From: Flagellimonas spongiicola
Lineage (GTDB): Bacteria; Bacteroidota; Bacteroidia; Flavobacteriales; Flavobacteriaceae
Reading direction: 5' to 3'
Length of the DNA stretch: 64,000 bases
Assembly: GCF_023502425.1 (NCBI RefSeq)
Contig: NZ_JAMFMA010000002.1
Coordinates: 806,001 to 870,000 of the forward strand
A model generated the notes under the pieces. That model ran no database searches. It saw only the letters and a list, made by a program, of their open reading frames with translations, and had not been told where the DNA came from. The position numbers and the translations under genes were made by a program. This document shows, one piece after another, positions 18,006 to 28,369 of the stretch; position 1 is the first letter of the stretch; the number at the start of each line of letters is the position of its first letter.

Positions 18006-18866
18006 TTAATTGTTGAGGGCTTCCGCACCACCTACAATTTCCAAGATTTCATTGGTAATTGCAGCTTGTCTTGCTTTATTATAGGTCAACTTTAACTGAT
18101 CCCTAAGCTCCGTAGCATTATCGGTTGCTTTGTGCATTGCCGTCATACGTGCTCCATGTTCACTGGCGAAAGAATCACGTACTGCCTTATACAACTGTGT
18201 TTTCAACGATTTTGGAATCAATTGCTCCACGATTTCTGGCTTGGAAGGTTCAAAAATATAATCTGCCGCATTGCTATTATCGCCCTCAATTGGCACAAGC
18301 GGCAAGAATTGTTCTGTCATCACAATTTGCGTGGCAGCATTTTTGAATTTATTGTAGACCAACTCAATTCTATCATAATTCCCTTCCGTAAAGTGATCCA
18401 TTAAATCTTGGGCAATGGATGCGACATTATCGAAAGTCAAATCATCAAAAACAGTGCTGTGGTTGGCAATAACATTTCCTCTTTTGCCAAGGATGTCGTT
18501 CCCTTTTTTTCCAATGGCAATAAAATCCACTTGCTTACCAGCATAGGTTTCATCCAAAAGAACATTGGATTGTTTAATGATGTTGGAATTAAAGGCACCA
18601 CACAATCCACGGTTTGAGGTAATGGCTACGACCAACACCTTGTTAACCGCACGGTTATCGGCAAATTTGCTTCCGGCATCACCATCCAAGCTTGCACTAA
18701 GACTTTGCAACAATTCGGTAAGCTTATTTGCGTACGGACGCATCGCTGTAATGGCATCCTGGGCTTTTTTCAACTTTGCAGCAGATACCATTTTCATGGC
18801 ACTGGTAATCTGCATGGTTGAAGATACCGAGGCTATCCTATTTCGTATTTCCTTTAGATTCGCCAT
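18006..18866 (-). CDS. atpG: ATP synthase gamma subunit
   Basis: Central rotor stalk of the F1 motor. The N-terminal MANLKEIRNRIASVSSTMQI and the C-terminal NKARQAAITNEILEIVGGAEAL helices that form the coiled-coil shaft are intact, and the length of 286 residues is normal. It is the last gene of the operon, 13 bp after atpA, and is followed by a strong terminator. The genes for beta and epsilon do not follow, so atpD and atpC must lie elsewhere, as is usual in Bacteroidota. Confidence 0.97.
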   Translation of the reverse strand: MANLKEIRNRIASVSSTMQITSAMKMVSAAKLKKAQDAITAMRPYANKLTELLQSLSASLDGDAGSKFADNRAVNKVLVVAITSNRGLCGAFNSNIIKQSNVLLDETYAGKQVDFIAIGKKGNDILGKRGNVIANHSTVFDDLTFDNVASIAQDLMDHFTEGNYDRIELVYNKFKNAATQIVMTEQFLPLVPIEGDNSNAADYIFEPSKPEIVEQLIPKSLKTQLYKAVRDSFASEHGARMTAMHKATDNATELRDQLKLTYNKARQAAITNEILEIVGGAEALNN

Positions 18867-18879
18867 TTATCTATTGGGC

Positions 18880-20460
18880 TTAAGCTCTATATTTTCCTGA
18901 AAGATCTTTACAAACTGAAGTCAATGTCTCAGTTACATCATCAGTCAATTTTCCGGCCTTCAATGTATCCAATACACCTCTGTGCTTGGCATTCAAGAAC
19001 TCGATAAAATCTCTTTCAAACTCTTTTACTTTCTCAACAGGAACATCTCTCAACAAGTTTTTGGAACCTGCAAAGATGATGGCTACCTGATCTTCAACGG
19101 TAAATGGATCGTTTTGCGCTTGTTTCAAGATCTCAACGTTTCTACGACCTTTTTCAATTACGTTCAAGGTTGCAGCATCCAAGTCTGATCCGAACTTCGC
19201 AAAAGCTTCCAATTCACGGAACTGTGCTTGATCCAGTTTCAAGGTACCCGCTACTTTCTTCATGGATTTGATTTGTGCAGAACCACCAACACGAGATACA
19301 GAGATACCCACGTTGATCGCAGGACGTACACCTTGGTTGAACAAGTCTTGCTCCAAGAAGATCTGACCATCGGTAATCGAAATTACGTTGGTTGGGATAT
19401 ATGCGGAAACGTCACCAGCCTGTGTTTCAATAATTGGCAATGCAGTCAAAGATCCACCACCTTTTACCATTGGCTTAAGTGATTCCGGTAAATCGTTCAT
19501 GTTTTTTGCGATATCATCATCCGCAATAACTTTTGCAGCACGCTCCAACAATCTTGAGTGAAGATAGAATACGTCACCAGGATAAGCCTCACGACCTGGA
19601 GGTCTTCTCAAAAGAAGGGAAACCTCACGGTATGCTACCGCTTGTTTTGATAGATCATCATAGATGATCAATGCTGGACGACCCGTATCTCTAAAGTATT
19701 CACCAATCGCAGCTCCTGCAAACGGTGCATATACCTGCATAGGAGCAGGGTAAGACGCGTTGGCCGCAACGATTGTTGTATAAGCCAAAGCTCCTTTATC
19801 TTCCAATGTCTTTGCAATTGCAGCAACAGTTGATGCCTTTTGACCTACTGCAACGTAGATACAGTAAACTGGTTCACCTGCATCAAAGAATTCTTTTTGG
19901 TTCAAAATGGTATCAATACAAACAGTTGTTTTACCTGTCTGACGGTCACCAATTACCAACTCACGCTGACCACGTCCAATCGGAATCATGGCATCCACCG
20001 CTTTAATACCTGTCTGTAATGGCTCGTTTACTGGTTGACGGTAGATCACCCCAGGAGCTTTACGTTCCAATGGCATTTCATAAGTGTCACCAGCAATAGG
20101 TCCTTTTCCATCAATGGGATTACCTAGTGTATCAACAACACGACCAACAATTCCCTCACCAACATTGATTGATGCGATACGCTGAGTTCTTTTTACCGTA
20201 GCACCTTCCATAACTTCTTTGGATGGACCTAGCAATACAACACCAACATTATCTTCTTCCAAGTTCAAAACGATACCCTCCATACCGCCGTCAAATTCCA
20301 CAAGCTCACCATACTGAGCATTGGAAAGACCATACACACGGGCAATACCATCACCCACTTGTAATACGGTACCTACCTCATCCAAGGAAGCGGTAGCTTC
20401 AAAACCTGCTAATTGTTCTTTCAAAATTGCTGATACCTCAGCGGCTTTTACTCCTGCCAT
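18880..20460 (-). CDS. atpA: ATP synthase alpha subunit
   Basis: Regulatory nucleotide-binding subunit of F1. The Walker [10 protein letters not shown], the [20 protein letters not shown] segment and the [20 protein letters not shown] signature (with the arginine finger region) are complete. The 526-residue length is normal for the phylum. It lies 2 bp after atpH and 13 bp before atpG, consistent with one transcript. Confidence 0.98.
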   Translation of the reverse strand: MAGVKAAEVSAILKEQLAGFEATASLDEVGTVLQVGDGIARVYGLSNAQYGELVEFDGGMEGIVLNLEEDNVGVVLLGPSKEVMEGATVKRTQRIASINVGEGIVGRVVDTLGNPIDGKGPIAGDTYEMPLERKAPGVIYRQPVNEPLQTGIKAVDAMIPIGRGQRELVIGDRQTGKTTVCIDTILNQKEFFDAGEPVYCIYVAVGQKASTVAAIAKTLEDKGALAYTTIVAANASYPAPMQVYAPFAGAAIGEYFRDTGRPALIIYDDLSKQAVAYREVSLLLRRPPGREAYPGDVFYLHSRLLERAAKVIADDDIAKNMNDLPESLKPMVKGGGSLTALPIIETQAGDVSAYIPTNVISITDGQIFLEQDLFNQGVRPAINVGISVSRVGGSAQIKSMKKVAGTLKLDQAQFRELEAFAKFGSDLDAATLNVIEKGRRNVEILKQAQNDPFTVEDQVAIIFAGSKNLLRDVPVEKVKEFERDFIEFLNAKHRGVLDTLKAGKLTDDVTETLTSVCKDLSGKYRA

Positions 20461-20462
20461 TT

Positions 20463-21002
20463 TTATAGACTATTTGTAAATTCTCTTTTTAATCCGTTCA
20501 ATTTGTTGGCAACACTAGCATCATATTGCAAATCGCCCACGCGAAGTACAAATCCACCGATGATGCTCTCATCTATCCTATTTTCCAAGGTAACCTTGTT
20601 GCCTGTAATTTTAGCGATTTGGGCCAATACCTTTTTCTCCATTGCAGCAGTTAATGGAACTGCAGTGGTCACATAGGCTACATCCTCACCTTTCAATTGC
20701 TCATGCAAGATGACATACTTGTAGGCTACTTCCTGAAGTAGGCTTATTCTTTTATTGTCCGTCAAGGTGTTTATCAACCCCAAAGTGATCTGATTGGATT
20801 CCTTGAAAATCTTGCTTAGTACACCTTTTTTTGCCGCACTTTTGATTACCGGACTTCCCAATAGGTTTTGAAGTTCGCTACTATCATTTATTGTAGCGGC
20901 AATACTTCGCATATCTTTTTCAACGGCATCTGCCGCTTTCTTTTCGATAGCGAAATCCAAGGTTGCTTTGGCGTAACGTGCTGCTGCCCTACTTTCGTTC
21001 AT
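20463..21002 (-). CDS. atpH: ATP synthase delta subunit
   Basis: OSCP-type subunit that joins F1 to the peripheral stalk. It has the N-terminal helical bundle ([20 protein letters not shown]) and the C-terminal motif [20 protein letters not shown] that marks this family. It has 179 residues, lies 6 bp after atpF and 2 bp before atpA. Confidence 0.95.
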   Translation of the reverse strand: MNESRAAARYAKATLDFAIEKKAADAVEKDMRSIAATINDSSELQNLLGSPVIKSAAKKGVLSKIFKESNQITLGLINTLTDNKRISLLQEVAYKYVILHEQLKGEDVAYVTTAVPLTAAMEKKVLAQIAKITGNKVTLENRIDESIIGGFVLRVGDLQYDASVANKLNGLKREFTNSL

Positions 21003-21008
21003 CTTTTC

Positions 21009-21503
21009 TTAGTTCAATTCGATGTCACCCAACATATCCTGAACAAGCTTTTCTTGCTTCTTCTTATCGGACAATTCTTCTTTGATCACTTTTTCAGCAA
21101 TATCAATGGAAAGATTGGCTACTTGTTTCTTGATATCGGCTACTGCGGCTTTCTTTTCGCTTTCGATAGTAGCCTGAGCCTGCTTGATCATTTTATCGCC
21201 TTCCGACTTAGCTTGTTCTTTGGCCTCAGAAATGATACCCTCTTTCAATTCACGAGCCTCTTTAAGCATAGCATCACGTTCTGCTCTAGCTTCCTTTAAA
21301 ATTCGCTCATTATCTGCTTGAAGATTTTGCATATCCTTTTTGGCATCCTCGGCAGATTGTAAAGCGTTTTTAATAGACTCTTCTCTTTCACTTACTGCTC
21401 CTAATATGGGTTTCCATGCAAATTTTCTTAAAATCCCTAAAAGGATTAAAAAAGTAATTGCCGTCCAAAAGACTAATCCAAAACCTGGGTTTACTAAATC
21501 CAT
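21009..21503 (-). CDS. atpF: ATP synthase b subunit
   Basis: Peripheral stalk subunit. One membrane helix (about residues 8-26, GLVFWTAITFLILLGILRKF) is followed by a long charged coiled coil. At 164 residues it is the normal b length, and a single b gene suggests a homodimeric stalk. It lies 91 bp after atpE, the widest spacing within the core atp genes, where extra regulation or processing could sit. Confidence 0.95.
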   Translation of the reverse strand: MDLVNPGFGLVFWTAITFLILLGILRKFAWKPILGAVSEREESIKNALQSAEDAKKDMQNLQADNERILKEARAERDAMLKEARELKEGIISEAKEQAKSEGDKMIKQAQATIESEKKAAVADIKKQVANLSIDIAEKVIKEELSDKKKQEKLVQDMLGDIELN

Positions 21504-21594
21504 TTCTTAGTATATTAATAAATTCAAACTCTGTACTTGCTATAATAAAAAGTAGATACAGAAGTAACCAACCGTTACTCCTGTATCTTAATTA

Positions 21595-21831
<237 letters not shown>

Positions 21832-22914
21832 TTAATGATGTTCTTCTTCTGTTGCCATTCCAAAATAGAGGGCTGACAATATTGTAAATATATATGCTTG
21901 AATAGCTGTTACTACAATCTCAATTACTGTAATGAATAAAGAGAACAATACAGAAATTGGAGCAACTGCCACTGTTTCAAAAATGAAAATTAAAGACATT
22001 AAAGCCAGAATAATAATGTGTCCTGCCGTAATGTTGGCGAACAAACGAATCATAAGGGAAATCGGTTTTGTAAAAATCCCGATCAATTCAATTGGCATTA
22101 AAAATATCTTCATTGGAACCGGCACACCTGGCATCCAAAAGATGTGTTTCCAATAGTTCTTATTACCGCTAAACGTTGTTATGATAAAGGTAAACACGGC
22201 CAAGGTGCAAGTAAATGCAATATTACCACTTAGGTTAGCCCCGTTTAAAATAGGTATAAGACCAAAAATGTTGTTAATCCAAATGAAAAAGAAAATAGTC
22301 AACAAATATGGCATATACCTTTTGTATTTTTTCTCCCCAATCATTGGTTTGGCTATCTCATCACGCACAAAAACAACCAAAGGTTCAATAAAACCCGCAA
22401 TTCCAGTTGGCACTTTGTCCTCGGATCTTTTGTATACACGAGCCGCAGCGGTAAAAATCAAGATTAGTACCAACACTGAAACCCACATCATAAACACGTT
22501 TCTGGTAATTGATATGTCCAATGGCTTGGATGCATTCACCGGATGGTGCTTATCATCAAATTCTACAGCTGTAGCGCCTTCGTTTAATTGGTAAATTTTC
22601 TCATGAAGCTTCACGAATTTCCCGCCATTTTTCTCAACAACAACAGTGCCATTGTCATCATGGTGGAATTCGCTTGACATGAAAGTGGTTAGACCGCTAT
22701 CCGTCCAAAGAATTATGGGCAACGGAATGGAAATAGATTCATTATCGATGTCAATGATATGAAATTCATGTGCATCCTTCACGTGATGCATGATCATTTC
22801 ATTTGGATCAAACTTCTTGTCCGATTCAACAACTTCATTATCCTTGGCAAATCCGGATAGTGGGATTATCATTAATATCCCTAAAATAAATGCACTTAAA
22901 TTACCTATTCGCAT
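21832..22914 (-). CDS. atpB: ATP synthase a subunit
   Basis: Stator channel subunit of Fo. Like other Bacteroidota versions it has a signal-peptide-like N-terminus (to about residue 23) and a periplasmic extension of about 110 residues before the first core helix. The essential Arg sits in PISLMIRLFANITAGHI. The 360-residue length reflects the extension. It is 89 bp after the DUF6168-like gene and 15 bp before atpE. Confidence 0.96.
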   Translation of the reverse strand: MRIGNLSAFILGILMIIPLSGFAKDNEVVESDKKFDPNEMIMHHVKDAHEFHIIDIDNESISIPLPIILWTDSGLTTFMSSEFHHDDNGTVVVEKNGGKFVKLHEKIYQLNEGATAVEFDDKHHPVNASKPLDISITRNVFMMWVSVLVLILIFTAAARVYKRSEDKVPTGIAGFIEPLVVFVRDEIAKPMIGEKKYKRYMPYLLTIFFFIWINNIFGLIPILNGANLSGNIAFTCTLAVFTFIITTFSGNKNYWKHIFWMPGVPVPMKIFLMPIELIGIFTKPISLMIRLFANITAGHIIILALMSLIFIFETVAVAPISVLFSLFITVIEIVVTAIQAYIFTILSALYFGMATEEEHH

Positions 22915-23003
22915 CCGTTGGTCAGTTTAGAAAACACCGCTCTCAAAAATTCGGTGCAAATGTACATTACATTATATTAACTGACAAACAATTATAACAC
23001 TGA

Positions 23004-23402
23004 TTATTTCTGCGTTAAAAACTGATTAATACTGTAAACTTCAAATGCTAAAAAGATAAAATAAGGAACAAAAAAATTAATCACATCTCCAATTTTTTCA
23101 TTGGATTTAGATAGGATTAAAGGAAGTAAAAAAATCACAACCAAAACCATTTTCAAAACCATTAATAGAATAAAAGGATTGAAAACCTGTGATTTTCCAT
23201 TTGAAAAACGAAAATTAATGATAGAATACACAACCAGAACAGAAATTCCATGAAAAACATAGACATTCCATAAGGGTATGATAAATTCTTTTGAAGGCAG
23301 TAGTGCGTTTAGAAGGTAATTGTGTAATAGGTAAAGTATTATAGCTACAAAACCCAATTGTATCGTAAAAAGCAATTGTCGCTTTCTAAAGGACTCATTC
23401 AT
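23004..23402 (-). CDS. Four-helix membrane protein in the atp operon (DUF6168-like)
   Basis: A 132-residue membrane protein with four predicted helices (for example LLFTIQLGFVAIILYLLHNY, FILLMVLKMVLVVIFLLPLI). Start chosen at MNESFRKRQ. It fits the DUF6168 family found at this position in Flavobacteriia. Its place between atpZ and atpB corresponds to that of atpI in other bacteria, which suggests help with c-ring assembly or ion transport, but that is inferred from position. Confidence 0.75.
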   Translation of the reverse strand: MNESFRKRQLLFTIQLGFVAIILYLLHNYLLNALLPSKEFIIPLWNVYVFHGISVLVVYSIINFRFSNGKSQVFNPFILLMVLKMVLVVIFLLPLILSKSNEKIGDVINFFVPYFIFLAFEVYSINQFLTQK

Positions 23403-23407
23403 AGGAA

Positions 23408-23644
23408 TCAACGGTTTGAAATCCTTATAATTTGTTTTATCACAAAGTAAATGGAAATTACAACCGCAAATAAAGAACAAATAACAGTGTATAAAGAATG
23501 CTTGTTAGGAAATTTTTCATCCAAAAATACTCCTAAATATGTACCGCCGCCAATTATTGCAATCATTTGAATTGCAATACCCGAAAATTTGGCATAGTTA
23601 TTAAGTGACCTATTCTTTTTTTTAGGAGACTTTTGCTGGTTCAT
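23408..23644 (-). CDS. atpZ: AtpZ/AtpI-family protein
   Basis: A 78-residue protein with a basic N-terminus (MNQQKSPKKKNRSLNNYAKF) and two membrane helices (AIQMIAIIGGGTYLGVFLDE, LYTVICSLFAVVISIYFVI). The GxxxGxxLDE motif in the first hairpin is typical of AtpZ/AtpI. The start at 23644 lies inside the bactofilin gene end (23-bp overlap), indicating coupled translation. Members are associated with ATP synthase assembly and, in some bacteria, with magnesium or calcium transport. Confidence 0.88.
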   Translation of the reverse strand: MNQQKSPKKKNRSLNNYAKFSGIAIQMIAIIGGGTYLGVFLDEKFPNKHSLYTVICSLFAVVISIYFVIKQIIRISNR

Positions 23645-24050
23645 TTGTTTTGGTTGCCTGCAATTTATGCGTAGATGCGGCTGGAGCAGCACCTTTGCCC
23701 ATGGTACAAGCTGCATTGAACGTAGCTCCTGGTTCTACTGCCAACTTGGAAACCTGCACAGTTCCTTCAATTGTAGCGGAAGATTTTAAAGAAAGAAGAT
23801 CCTTCACCATTAATTCGCCATTGAATTTTCCTTCAATATCGGCGTTTACGCATTCTACCTTACCGTTAATGTAGCCGTCTTTTCCAATAACAACCTTACC
23901 GGATGTCTTTACGTTCCCTTCAAGTTTACCATCGATTCTAAAATCGGCCTCTGAAGTAATATCACCCTTAATTTTGGTGTTCTTTTCAATTCTGTTAGGT
24001 TGTCCTCCAAACTCGTTCATAGTTCTAGGTTTTTTGTTGTCTGAAAACAT
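23622..24050 (-). CDS. Bactofilin
   Basis: Polymer-forming cytoskeletal protein of 142 residues. The repeated beta-helix pattern is clear from about residue 25 to 115 (TKIKGDITSEADFRIDGKLE, GNVKTSGKVVIGKDGYINGK). Low-complexity tails flank it, as usual. Bactofilins organise envelope and cell-shape processes at the inner membrane. It lies between sprE (6 bp gap) and atpZ (23-bp overlap), which ties a cytoskeletal scaffold to both a secretion lipoprotein and the ATP synthase genes. Confidence 0.93.
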   Translation of the reverse strand: MFSDNKKPRTMNEFGGQPNRIEKNTKIKGDITSEADFRIDGKLEGNVKTSGKVVIGKDGYINGKVECVNADIEGKFNGELMVKDLLSLKSSATIEGTVQVSKLAVEPGATFNAACTMGKGAAPAASTHKLQATKTNEPAKVS

Positions 24051-24056
24051 CGTTTT

Positions 24057-26612
24057 CTAGGGTTTTGGGGTTAAAATTTGCGCTTTGTACGCTTCTAAGT
24101 TTTTATGTACTTGAATGATTTTATAATTGTTGGATAAAACTACAAAATTCTCATCTTTGATACGGTAGTCCCTATTGTTTTTTAAGAGTTCCGCGTAGCC
24201 CAGGGCAAAATCTTTTGACTTGAATCCATGTACCACTACAAACTCATCCTCCAAGTTGTAGATATCTATGGACACCAAACTCTTGTAACGTAATTCCTTT
24301 ATGGATTCTTCCAGCCGTTTTTTTAGATCAAGTGCTTTTTTATTGTCCTTGATTTTGAATGGGAATACTACTTTCCAATTTCCTTTGCCTACTGAACCTG
24401 TTTCCGGAGAAAATTCCTTGGCAGCCAGTTTGGGTAATTGCTCTGCCACCATTTGCTCAGCCTTTTTGCCTTCGGGATTATTGGGGTAGGTGAGTGCTAC
24501 GTAGTTCAAGGCTTCCTTAAAAGGTTCAAACCCTTGAAGCCTGCCAATTGCATTGGCCTTCAGCATTTCAAATTTTGGCACAATAGGATCTCCGGTGAAT
24601 TTGTTGATGTAATCTTGACTTTGTGTGATTACCTGTAGATAATGTTGCTGCTCATAAGACTTGTACAAAGCGGCATACCTAGCATCTGGACTATCCGTGT
24701 TGCCCTCTAATACCGCCTGTGGATTTAAGAGAATCTCAGCATACCGGGTATCCGAATGGTTTCGAATAATATCTTGTTTCATACGGTCTGCCAGTGCACT
24801 CCCGGTTTCTTCGTAAATCTTGAACAAATTGTATTTGGAAGGCAAAATCAAGCGCTCTTCTGGATTTTCGGCAAGTACGCGTTCCAATTTTCCTGCTGCT
24901 AAAAGGTTCTCCTTGAACTTTTCTTTATAGATCAATCCAAGTTGATAGTTCGCGAAATTCCTTTCGCCGCGAAGACTGTCAATTACAGTAACATCAGTCG
25001 GGATTTGTTCAAGGTAATAGTCCAGGGAATATTTTTGCTCTTCTGTTAATGGAGTATCAGCAGAATTATTGGCATCAACAAGCTGGCCTGTTGCCTCAGA
25101 TGGGAGTGCTCTACTTTTATTGCTCCAGCGCCAATCATCTTCCAAAGCCCTTTCACCCCATCTTGTCCTAAAATCATTTTTCCCGTAACCTAAGCTAGTG
25201 ATGTTGTAAAAATAGAATTTACCCTTGTTTTCCTTTCCTCCTTGGGATTCTGCAAAAGTGGCAAAACCAGCATTGGCTCGTTCCTGTTCTTTTTCTGCTG
25301 CTGCTTCATCTTTGCGTTTCAATTCAGCAATAAGCGCTTCAAAATAGGCAGTACGCTCTGCTTCTGGCATTTCATATAAGGTGATAACACTATCTGCATT
25401 CTGTACGATGTCCTCATACGTTATGACATCCTCTAGATTGTCCAGGATTTTTTGGACGCGTCTGTGGTCTTTGGTATTCACAGTGAGATTCGTCAAGGTG
25501 CTATCATAGTAAGCGCCGGCAGTTTTGTATTCGTCCAGATCAAAATAGTAATCCGCTAAATTTCTATAGTTGAGGGCACTCAATTTTCGTTCCCCAGTAT
25601 TCGCCCTTAGGGATTTGTTGTAATAAACCAGCGCAAGACTATCAGATTGTGTGGCCATATGGTATTGTGCCAATTGTCGATAGATCTTATCTAAAAAAGG
25701 TCGGTTTTCACGGTTCTCTTCCAAATCCGTTAGGTATTCGAACAATCCTTCTTTATTCGTTTCTGTTATTTCCGTGTTTTGAATTTTCTTTAGATGCGCA
25801 TTGATCATGTATACACGCGGGGAACGTCTGTTTAGCGCTATGACTTTGTCAAATGCATAATTGGCACTGTCCTTATGACCCAACTGATTGTACAATTGGC
25901 CAATGATAAAAAGATACCGTCCTTTTTCTGGATTTTTTTTCGTGTATGCTTGGGCGATCTTTAATTTTTGGATTGCTGTATCTGGAGCTTTTAGGTTTAT
26001 GAAACATTGTGCAAGAACGGCATTGGCATCAGCATATTCCTGATCTTTCAATTGCTCAAACTTGAACATCCTTCTCAGGTTTTTGATGGCCAACTCTGGA
26101 TTGTCCAATCGCATATTGGTTTTTTCCCGCCAAATAGTGGCTTCGTTGAGCTTGTCGCTCTCCACATATTTCCTTAGGATGTAATTGAAGGATTCCAAAG
26201 CTGGAATGTAGCGTTGATCAAAATACCGTGCTTTACCAAGCAACAGGAAGGCTTCATCCGTTTGTGGATTGCGCTCCTCATCCTTGATATCCATGCTGTG
26301 CTTTTGGATGGCCTTGGTGGCTTTTTCTTCTGCGATGATGAAATTGGGATTGTTGTCTTCGGAATCCAGTTTCACCTCATCCGTAACTTCCAAACGCTCA
26401 ATGGGAAGGACTTCCCAATAGTCATCCCTATAATTGGCATGTAATTCCTGCCTACCTTGCTCAAAGGCAATATTGCCATTATACAAGGTATTGTACTTGG
26501 TATTCAAGGCGTGCCAATTCCTATTTATGAACTTGTCTTTTTTGGTGGAGCAAGAAGAAAGCAATAGTCCACCAAAGATCAGGGCCAATAAAAGTGTTTT
26601 TTGAAGCTTCAA
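24057..26612 (-). CDS. sprE: Type IX secretion system lipoprotein SprE/PorW
   Basis: Large TPR lipoprotein needed for type IX secretion and gliding in relatives. The N-terminus MKLQKTLLLALIFGGLLLSS is followed by lipobox C21, then KDKFINRNWHALNTKYN, LYNGNIAFEQG and VLPIERL, the family hallmark. TPR units span about residues 110-400, and a C-terminal domain from about 760 (VVFPFKIKDNKKALDLKKRL) completes the 851 residues. The start codon is TTG at 26612 (complement), as no in-frame ATG lies nearby. It is the first gene of the transcript that continues into bactofilin and atp genes. Confidence 0.9.
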   Translation of the reverse strand: MKLQKTLLLALIFGGLLLSSCSTKKDKFINRNWHALNTKYNTLYNGNIAFEQGRQELHANYRDDYWEVLPIERLEVTDEVKLDSEDNNPNFIIAEEKATKAIQKHSMDIKDEERNPQTDEAFLLLGKARYFDQRYIPALESFNYILRKYVESDKLNEATIWREKTNMRLDNPELAIKNLRRMFKFEQLKDQEYADANAVLAQCFINLKAPDTAIQKLKIAQAYTKKNPEKGRYLFIIGQLYNQLGHKDSANYAFDKVIALNRRSPRVYMINAHLKKIQNTEITETNKEGLFEYLTDLEENRENRPFLDKIYRQLAQYHMATQSDSLALVYYNKSLRANTGERKLSALNYRNLADYYFDLDEYKTAGAYYDSTLTNLTVNTKDHRRVQKILDNLEDVITYEDIVQNADSVITLYEMPEAERTAYFEALIAELKRKDEAAAEKEQERANAGFATFAESQGGKENKGKFYFYNITSLGYGKNDFRTRWGERALEDDWRWSNKSRALPSEATGQLVDANNSADTPLTEEQKYSLDYYLEQIPTDVTVIDSLRGERNFANYQLGLIYKEKFKENLLAAGKLERVLAENPEERLILPSKYNLFKIYEETGSALADRMKQDIIRNHSDTRYAEILLNPQAVLEGNTDSPDARYAALYKSYEQQHYLQVITQSQDYINKFTGDPIVPKFEMLKANAIGRLQGFEPFKEALNYVALTYPNNPEGKKAEQMVAEQLPKLAAKEFSPETGSVGKGNWKVVFPFKIKDNKKALDLKKRLEESIKELRYKSLVSIDIYNLEDEFVVVHGFKSKDFALGYAELLKNNRDYRIKDENFVVLSNNYKIIQVHKNLEAYKAQILTPKP

Positions 26613-26727
26613 AATTATGGATACTCGTATCTATCCTTAACTGAAAAACGGCCAGATTATTATAAGGCTGATCGGTAAAGTGCAAGTTTTTTTCATAGAG
26701 CGGGTCCAATCGTTAATATGTAGACAA

Positions 26728-27741
26728 TCACCAAGCGCTCAAACGTTCAAAATTGGAACGATTTCTATTGTATTTTGTTTTATATGCCACCGGCGATAGA
26801 CCAACGTATTTTTTAAAGACCGTACGGAATGCTTTTTGGTCCGCATATCCGACTTGATACATGACTTCATTAATGTTCTGTTGTGTGGATTCCAAGCTTC
26901 TTTTTGCAGCCTCTATTTTTACCCTTTGAATGTATTCCAAAGGCGTATTTTGTGTAGCTTTTTTGAATCTTCGAACAAAGTTCCTGCTGCTAATGGCATA
27001 CATTTTGGCCAACTGCTCTACCGATATTTTTTTCTTGACGTTACTCTCAATATATACTTGTGCTTTTTGGATTGCCGCATCTTCGTGGTCTTTTTGACCT
27101 TGAAAAATGGCAAATTGGTTTTGGTTTTCACGATCCAAGTCAATTTCAAAAAATTTGGAAAGGTATATAGCGGTGGGTCTACCACAATATTTTTCAATTA
27201 GGTGTACCATTAAATTCAAAAATGAAAAGGCACCACCACTGGTGTAGATTCCATTTTCTTCCGTAACAATTTTGTTTGGGACCAAGATTACTTGCGGAAA
27301 CATTTTTCTGAAAATTTCCATCCCGGCCCAATGCGTAGCGCATTGCTTGCCATCGACCAATCCGGTTTGAGCCAATAAGAAAGCACCCATGCACATACTT
27401 GCAACCTCGGTCTTGTTGATGTTTCTTTGGTGTAGTATCCAAGGGATAAAATCCTTGTTATCATCTAGATCTTCCTCCAATTTATCCGGTCGAATGGCCG
27501 GAATGAGAATCAAATCTGTTTTTTTAATGTCGTTGATCGTTCGATCACAATGGATACTGAACAACCCCTCGTAAAGCGTATAATCCAAATCCAATCCAAC
27601 CAAATGGATGTCAAAAAAGTCATCCTCACGAACACCACTTTTTTTCAAGAACTGATTAGCGGCCATCAAAACCTTAAACGGACCAACAATGTTACTTAAA
27701 ATGGCATTCCCTTTTGGAACCAAAATGCTTACATGTTTCAT
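26728..27741 (-). CDS. GlxA-type AraC-family transcriptional regulator
   Basis: Two-domain regulator of 337 residues: an N-terminal DJ-1/PfpI-like domain (about 3-185, with the nucleophile-elbow region EVASMCMGAFLLAQ) and a C-terminal AraC HTH pair (about 235-330, KKISVEQLAKMYAISSRNFV and INEVMYQVGYADQKAFRTVF). Start chosen at MKHVSILVPKG. The gene is divergent from a SnoaL-like gene 193 bp away, and TTGACCT direct repeats lie between them. The cysteine in the PfpI domain suggests ligand sensing, but the signal is unknown. Confidence 0.9.
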   Translation of the reverse strand: MKHVSILVPKGNAILSNIVGPFKVLMAANQFLKKSGVREDDFFDIHLVGLDLDYTLYEGLFSIHCDRTINDIKKTDLILIPAIRPDKLEEDLDDNKDFIPWILHQRNINKTEVASMCMGAFLLAQTGLVDGKQCATHWAGMEIFRKMFPQVILVPNKIVTEENGIYTSGGAFSFLNLMVHLIEKYCGRPTAIYLSKFFEIDLDRENQNQFAIFQGQKDHEDAAIQKAQVYIESNVKKKISVEQLAKMYAISSRNFVRRFKKATQNTPLEYIQRVKIEAAKRSLESTQQNINEVMYQVGYADQKAFRTVFKKYVGLSPVAYKTKYNRNRSNFERLSAW

Positions 27742-27810
27742 AATCAGTTGTTTTTGGAAGATAAATGTAATTCGAATCCTTGGCACATTCAACCCTTTAA
27801 AGTGTCTTAT

Positions 27811-27834
27811 TTGACCTTAGTTGTCCATTGACCT
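27811..27834. promoter_or_regulatory. Direct repeat TTGACCT, candidate operator
   Basis: TTGACCT occurs at 27811-27817 and again at 27828-27834, 17 bp start to start. This spacing (between one and two helical turns) and head-to-tail orientation suit AraC-type half-sites. It overlaps the -33 region of the promoter at 27821-27848. Confidence 0.45.
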
Positions 27835-27848
27835 CTTTTGTAGTTTTG
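27821..27848 (+). promoter_or_regulatory. Promoter of the SnoaL-like gene
   Basis: TTG at 27821-27823, 17-nt spacer, TAGTTTTG at 27841-27848, a full match to the Bacteroidota consensus. The start site would be near 27855, leaving a leader of about 80 nt before ATG 27935. Confidence 0.5.
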
Positions 27849-27934
27849 GAAAGCAGGTGTTAAAACCTAGCGCCATAGCAGTATACAAACTGTATTATTT
27901 GGAGTTTATTTATTAATCATAAAACCATAGTAAA

Positions 27935-28306
27935 ATGACAACACAGGAAGTCGCAGACAAACTAGTTGGCCTTTGCAGGGAAGGCAAGTACGAAGAAGCT
28001 TATGGCTTGTATGCGCCCAACGCAGTAAGCGTTGAAATGCCAGGAGTGCCCAATGAGCGCACAGAAGGATTGGATAATATTATTCAAGGATATGCCCAAT
28101 GGGCCAGTAATATTGAAGAAGCACATGGCGGCACGGTAGGTGATCCCATGGTAGTGGGAAATCATTTTGTGGTTCCAATGACCAGCGATGTTACCTTTAA
28201 ACAAGGAGGCCGTATTAACATGGAGGAGTTTTGCATGTACCAAGTTGAAAACGGAAAGATCACCAAGTCCCAGTTCTTTTATGACCCTTCAGTGATGGGG
28301 GGATAA
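27935..28306 (+). CDS. SnoaL-like (NTF2-fold) protein
   Basis: A 123-residue protein with the cone-shaped NTF2/SnoaL fold pattern: helical start (QEVADKLVGLCREGKYEEAY), then SVEMPGVPNERTEGLDNIIQ, and strands ending FCMYQVENGKITKSQFFYDP. Such proteins may be enzymes or ligand binders, and no catalytic residues can be singled out. It is divergent from the GlxA-like regulator and is likely its target. The 28306 end faces the convergent LytS-like kinase gene. Confidence 0.85.
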   Translation: MTTQEVADKLVGLCREGKYEEAYGLYAPNAVSVEMPGVPNERTEGLDNIIQGYAQWASNIEEAHGGTVGDPMVVGNHFVVPMTSDVTFKQGGRINMEEFCMYQVENGKITKSQFFYDPSVMGG

Positions 28307-28369
28307 ATTAAGATTAATGCAAGGTTGGGAAATGTGGTTATTTTCCCAACTTTGTTCATAACGCTTGTC

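Noticed and set aside
23645..23716. Extended start for atpZ at 23716
   Set aside because: The extra residues are read from inside the bactofilin gene in another frame. MNQQKSPKKKN is the natural start.
26521..26709. 62-residue minus-strand ORF upstream of sprE
   Set aside because: It overlaps the sprE start in another frame, has no family similarity and no independent support.
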